From Syntrophales bacterium (GTDB taxonomy: Bacteria; Desulfobacterota; Syntrophia; Syntrophales; UBA5619): a stretch of DNA of 9,745 nt. Below are positions 6,684-9,745 of the stretch, one piece after another (the first letter of the stretch is position 1; each line of letters opens with the position of its first letter). Below the pieces are notes generated by a model. It was given only the letters and a program-made list of their open reading frames with translations, had not been told where the DNA came from and searched no databases. The position numbers and the translations under genes were made by a program. The DNA lies in contig JAQTRB010000042.1 in the NCBI GenBank assembly GCA_028712015.1, positions 1-9,745 of the forward strand. The letters run 5' to 3'.

Positions 6684-6718
6684 GGGGGTGGGGGTGGGGA
6701 CCGCCCCGGGGAGGGCGG
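6684..6718 (+). repeat. G-rich tract with overlapping hairpin
   Basis: Five runs of three to five G occur within 32 nt (6684-6688, 6690-6694, 6696-6699, 6708-6711, 6713-6715). Three are separated by single T residues and the fourth by an 8-nt loop, slightly longer than the usual G-quadruplex limit of 7. The same region contains CCGCCC (6701-6706) facing GGGCGG (6713-6718), so a hairpin could compete with the quadruplex. No gene start is close enough to assign a role. Confidence 0.4.
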
Positions 6719-7154
6719 CGTGCGATTAGGGTAGAAGTCAAACATGGGATGAGAGGGTTCGCGTTACCGCTGTTCATCCGGTAATCAGCGGGGCTATCTT
6801 CAGGAGAAAAGGGGTGTCGCCCGAATTGTCTCCATCTACGAGTCGATCGTTTGGGAGATTGTACCAGGCAAGCGATACGACTTGAAAGCCGTAGTGCCTT
6901 GAGAGCGATATTTGAGACGAGGCATCAGACGAACACTTCCTGTACTCGTCAAATCGCCATCCTCGATGGTGATGCTGGATTACAATTGAGAATCATTGTG
7001 TTGTTTTCTTGATAATTATGGTACGAATGACAGAAAGTCTGACTTCTCATTTTGCAAGTGGCCGGGACCATCGAATGCGCTGGGGTCCGTACTTTGAGCC
7101 TCCATCAGCATCAAAACCGTTAGCCAGTAGTCATGCCGCTTCATTGGAGGTCTA

Positions 7155-9745
7155 ATGATGAAAGCAACAAAGACCTCGGTTCTCGTATTCCTCCTACTCA
7201 TCCCTGCTATCAATGTTCATGCATGGCTCTGGCCCGACACGGGGCAGACGAAGTGCTACAACGACACAGTTGAGATCGCCTGCCCTACACAGGGACAGCC
7301 GTTTTATGGCCAGGATGCCCAGTATCAGGGGCCGACCCGCTCTTACACCAAGCTAGGGGAAAAAGGCGTCGTTCTCCCCGATTCCGCCACGCAGGCGGAC
7401 AGCTGGGTCATGACCCGAGATAACGTGACTGGTCTTGTATGGGAGATGAAGACTGTCGACGGAAGCATCCACAACAAGGACAGGAAATTCACCTGGTGCG
7501 ATACGAACCCGGCGACCAATGGAGGGGACCAGGGGACCTGCGGCACGGGGACCGGAGACGCCGCGACGGACACGGAGACATTTATTAAAACCCTGAATGA
7601 TGCCCGGTTCAGTGGTTTTTCCGACTGGCGGATGCCGACGATCAAGGAACTCTACTCCCTGAACAACAGCGCTATGCAGACTATTGACGTCGCATGGTTT
7701 CCGAACACCTCCGTGCCGTACTGGTCGTCTACTACCTCTTGCTGGTGTTCGGCTGGCGCGTGGCATTCCTTAAGCAGCGAGAGAGACCTCCATACAAAGA
7801 GCTGGAGCCATTACGTGCGTGCCGTTCGGGGGGGACAGTCTGGGGCAGTTGATCCTTTGGTGGACCACGGCGACGGCACGGTGACGGACACGACTACCGG
7901 GTTGATGTGGCAGAATGCTACAGCTCCCGGAACCTATACATGGCAACAAGCTCTGGCCTATACCGAGGCCTTGGACCTCGCGGGACACAAGGACTGGCGT
8001 CTTCCCAACCGCAACGAGTTGCAATCCCTGGTGGATTATTCCCGTGCCAGCCCGTCCATTGACCCGCTGCTGTGCTGGCGTACTGCGTCGTCCGACTACT
8101 GGTCGTCTACTACCAACGCCACAGATACGAGCGAAGCATGGTTCGTCTACTTCCTTATCGGCAACTTCGACGTCTCTTCGAAGTTCAGTAGTGGTTACGT
8201 GCGTGCCGTTCGGGGGGGACAGTCTGGGTCATTGGACCATTTTGAGATCACCAGCGACACCGGAGCCCCGATAGGAAACCAGAGCGTCGGCAGTATGTTC
8301 AACATCAAGGTTATGGCGAAGGATGCAGGCGGGAATATGAAGATGGGATGGAATGGCCCTGTAATGCTGTCAAGCACATCCGGCCCTGTCTATCCTATTG
8401 AGGTCCAAATTGTAAACGGCCAGTGGAACGGTAATGTAATCATATTCAAGCCAGGTTTTGCTGTACAACTCACCGCAATGGGAGCAGGGGCATCCGGCAG
8501 CAGCAATTCATTCTCCGTCACCGGTGGTTCTATATCCATAGGCGCTCTACAGGGATCTGTTCGTGATCCCTCTACCAGCCTTATCAACGGTGCGAGCGTC
8601 TATATTTCAGATACGTCTTACGGCACGCCTATAGACCAGCGGACAGCCGTCAACGGCTCATTTGCTTTCAACAGCTTGGCCTGTATGCGGTATTATATTT
8701 GGGCTGAATTTGATCAGTCCGGCACTAAATACAAGAGTCTGGCGAAGCAGATAGATGTGAGCTGTGGACAGGTTTCAACGGCCTATCTCACGATTACTCT
8801 CAGTGGCGCAGCCGCTAAAACCCCTGTACTACTCGTCCCGGGTATGATGGGGTCCTATTGGATTAATCCCGCTATACCAACCATGCCACCCTGGCGGCCG
8901 GATTGGGACAGTGAAAATCTATATCTGTATGATTGGAACAAAAAAGTAGGGTGGGGCAACCTGTGGGACGATTTGGTAAAGAATCATGGGTACGTGCCAG
9001 GTGTTACAATCTTTGCGGTTCCATATGACTGGCGTCTTGATCTTGACAGCACGGTCAACAAGTACCTCAGAAAATGGATCGAGTTGGCAAAAACAAGAGC
9101 AGGTACGGACAAAGTTGATATCGTTGCCCACAGCATGGGTGGAGTGCTAACTCGAGCATATATTCAAGGCTCTGATTATGCAAATGACATCAATAAATTA
9201 GCCATGGTTGGCACGCCAAATCACGGCTCGGCAAACGCGTATTACCTTTATGAGGGCGGTGACCCGATGACCGCAGATCTCGCAACGGGGGGAATTATAA
9301 GTTTGCCGGTTTATACACTTGTCCTCAATAGTCAGGTTTTTGGTAACCCAATCAAGGCTATGTATCCCTTGTATTATCTTCACGTTCGTAATTATCTCCA
9401 TCAACATGTGCCTGCGGCAAAGCAATTGCTGCCAACATACGATCTCCTTATCCCTGTGATTGGAGGTGTCAGAGGGCTTCAGTGTGAGGAAAATAGCTGG
9501 CTCAAAGACTTAAATGGCAGTTCGAGGCTTTCACGTCTCGGAAAGGAGGATGATACGGATCCAACCAAAGTGAAGACAAAGGTCTTCATGGGCGATAATA
9601 AGGATACAATACTTAACATATACTCTGGCCTGAAATTTTGTGTAAATCCGGTGTACCCTGATGGAGCGCCAGTCGGGCCTTTGACTAATAAGATATCAGA
9701 TGGGGATGGGACAGTCTTACAGACAAGCAGCTTTCTGGGTTCTTC
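7155..9745 (+). CDS. Secreted two-module DUF1566 protein fused to an LCAT-type lipase/acyltransferase (3' partial)
   Basis: One uninterrupted frame of 863 codons reaching the right edge; the stop is outside. GGAGG lies 4 nt before the first ATG and 7 nt before the second (7158), so the second may be the true start. Residues 1-23 are a signal peptide (cut after VHA). A Cys-containing lead (about 29-80) precedes DUF1566 module 1 (about 89-226: DNVTGLVWEMK, DWRMPTIKEL, YWSSTT, YVRAVRGG) and module 2 (about 237-354: GDGTVTDTTTGLMWQN, DWRLPNRNEL, YWSSTT, YVRAVRGG). These have a C-type-lectin-like fold and are known as ligand-binding domains, including DGR targets. Next come an Ig-like beta domain (about 360-456) and a carboxypeptidase-regulatory-like domain (about 463-551). 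From 556 follows an LCAT-type alpha/beta hydrolase: LLVPGMMGS, PYDWR (623-627), VAHSMGG with nucleophile Ser660, GTPNHGS (686-692), and DGDGTV (849-854) with a probable catalytic Asp. The catalytic His should lie downstream. Probably an exported binding-plus-lipid-modifying enzyme. Confidence 0.88.
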   Translation, partial: MMKATKTSVLVFLLLIPAINVHAWLWPDTGQTKCYNDTVEIACPTQGQPFYGQDAQYQGPTRSYTKLGEKGVVLPDSATQADSWVMTRDNVTGLVWEMKTVDGSIHNKDRKFTWCDTNPATNGGDQGTCGTGTGDAATDTETFIKTLNDARFSGFSDWRMPTIKELYSLNNSAMQTIDVAWFPNTSVPYWSSTTSCWCSAGAWHSLSSERDLHTKSWSHYVRAVRGGQSGAVDPLVDHGDGTVTDTTTGLMWQNATAPGTYTWQQALAYTEALDLAGHKDWRLPNRNELQSLVDYSRASPSIDPLLCWRTASSDYWSSTTNATDTSEAWFVYFLIGNFDVSSKFSSGYVRAVRGGQSGSLDHFEITSDTGAPIGNQSVGSMFNIKVMAKDAGGNMKMGWNGPVMLSSTSGPVYPIEVQIVNGQWNGNVIIFKPGFAVQLTAMGAGASGSSNSFSVTGGSISIGALQGSVRDPSTSLINGASVYISDTSYGTPIDQRTAVNGSFAFNSLACMRYYIWAEFDQSGTKYKSLAKQIDVSCGQVSTAYLTITLSGAAAKTPVLLVPGMMGSYWINPAIPTMPPWRPDWDSENLYLYDWNKKVGWGNLWDDLVKNHGYVPGVTIFAVPYDWRLDLDSTVNKYLRKWIELAKTRAGTDKVDIVAHSMGGVLTRAYIQGSDYANDINKLAMVGTPNHGSANAYYLYEGGDPMTADLATGGIISLPVYTLVLNSQVFGNPIKAMYPLYYLHVRNYLHQHVPAAKQLLPTYDLLIPVIGGVRGLQCEENSWLKDLNGSSRLSRLGKEDDTDPTKVKTKVFMGDNKDTILNIYSGLKFCVNPVYPDGAPVGPLTNKISDGDGTVLQTSSFLGS
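7719..7844 (+). repeat. Candidate variable region 1 (VR1) of DUF1566 module 1
   Basis: An 18-bp block (7719-7736, coding YWSSTT) is followed by 25 variable codons and a 34-bp block (7811-7844, spanning YVRAVRGGQSG). Both blocks recur exactly in module 2. The core reads SCWCSAGAW and so on, rich in Cys, Trp, Ser and His. The stretch 7735-7764 contains no adenine at all. Organisation of conserved 5' block, variable core and GC-rich conserved 3' block resembles a DGR variable region, in which the 3' block would play the part of the homing-initiation sequence. The template repeat is not in the window. Confidence 0.6.
8097..8228 (+). repeat. Candidate variable region 2 (VR2) of DUF1566 module 2
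   Basis: The same 18-bp block (8097-8114) and 34-bp block (8195-8228) as in VR1 enclose 27 codons reading NATDTSEAWFVYFLIG and onward. In the first nine core codons this copy keeps adenine at ten positions where VR1 has another base, and the reverse never occurs. The core is two codons longer than VR1, with the invariant AW and a Lys near the end as internal anchors. It may therefore be closer to an ancestral or template sequence in its 5' half. Confidence 0.6.

Larger units (their letters stand above)
6031..7154. other. Gene-free stretch of about 1.1 kb
   Basis: No frame here combines a ribosome binding site, sensible length and recognisable protein character. Contents that can be seen are a GATCCG/CGGATC hairpin near 6057-6074, an AT-rich inverted repeat (6112-6144), two ATACCCCC repeats (6159-6178), a CACCGC/GCGGTG hairpin (6191-6208) and a G-rich tract (6684-6718). 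A weak promoter-like pair lies at 6986-6991 (TTGAGA) and 7011-7016 (GATAAT), with a long 19-nt spacer, upstream of the DUF1566 gene. Short frames in 6190-6420 look partly protein-like on both strands, which may mean decayed coding sequence. The stretch may be a degraded former insertion next to the tRNA genes. Confidence 0.5.

Noticed and set aside
6031..7154. Search for a DGR template repeat or a copy of the 34-bp block in the gene-free stretch and the rest of the window, on both strands
   Set aside because: No third copy of the block was seen by eye, so any template must lie outside the window.
1..9745. CRISPR array, insertion sequence or rRNA
   Set aside because: No regularly spaced repeats, transposase-like frames with terminal inverted repeats, or rRNA signatures were seen.

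Overview
The window looks like a chromosomal stretch of a Gram-negative bacterium of moderately high GC. It is probably a Desulfobacterota (deltaproteobacterial, Syntrophus-like) organism. The basis is indirect: the style of the PurL N-terminus, a lipobox-bearing exported hydrolase, and a multidomain DUF1566 protein of a kind common in that group. No taxonomic marker such as rRNA is present, so the lineage is tentative.

Layout. (1) 1-400, minus: the first 133 codons of purL (FGAM synthase), running off the left edge. (2) 565-1836, plus: an MFS transporter, divergent from purL. (3) 1784-2509, minus: a GT25-type glycosyltransferase whose 3' end overlaps the transporter gene by 53 bp tail to tail. 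(4) 2632-2967, minus: a small exported protein made of amphipathic 11-residue repeats; a doubtful 69-codon frame lies just upstream. (5) 3225-4466 and 4565-5539, plus: a lipoprotein Ntn-hydrolase of the C45/AAT type followed by an amidinotransferase-superfamily enzyme, possibly one transcription unit. (6) 5775-6030, minus: tRNA-Ser(GCU), tRNA-Arg(ACG) and a hairpin/T-run terminator. (7) 6031-7154: about 1.1 kb without a convincing gene. It holds an AT-rich inverted repeat, a pair of ATACCCCC repeats and a G-rich tract. (8) 7155 to the right edge, plus: one uninterrupted frame of at least 863 codons encoding a secreted protein with two DUF1566 (C-type-lectin-like) modules, beta-rich linker domains and an LCAT-type alpha/beta hydrolase. 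Its stop codon lies beyond the window.

Most interesting signal. The two DUF1566 modules of the last gene are diverged over most of their length. Each nevertheless ends in a cassette made of an identical 18-bp block, a hypervariable core of 25 or 27 codons, and an identical 34-bp block. In the alignable 5' part of the core, all ten differences involving adenine have A in the second copy and not in the first, and the first copy has a 30-nt stretch with no adenine. This is the pattern expected of variable regions diversified by a diversity-generating retroelement (DGR), or of gene conversion between duplicated ligand-binding loops. No template repeat, reverse transcriptase or Avd gene is in the window, so the DGR reading is a hypothesis that can be tested just downstream and elsewhere in the genome. 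If correct, the protein couples a diversifiable binding module to a lipase/acyltransferase catalytic domain.

The remaining genes are housekeeping or single-gene functions with no evident joint pathway, apart from the possible pairing of the C45 lipoprotein and the amidinotransferase.
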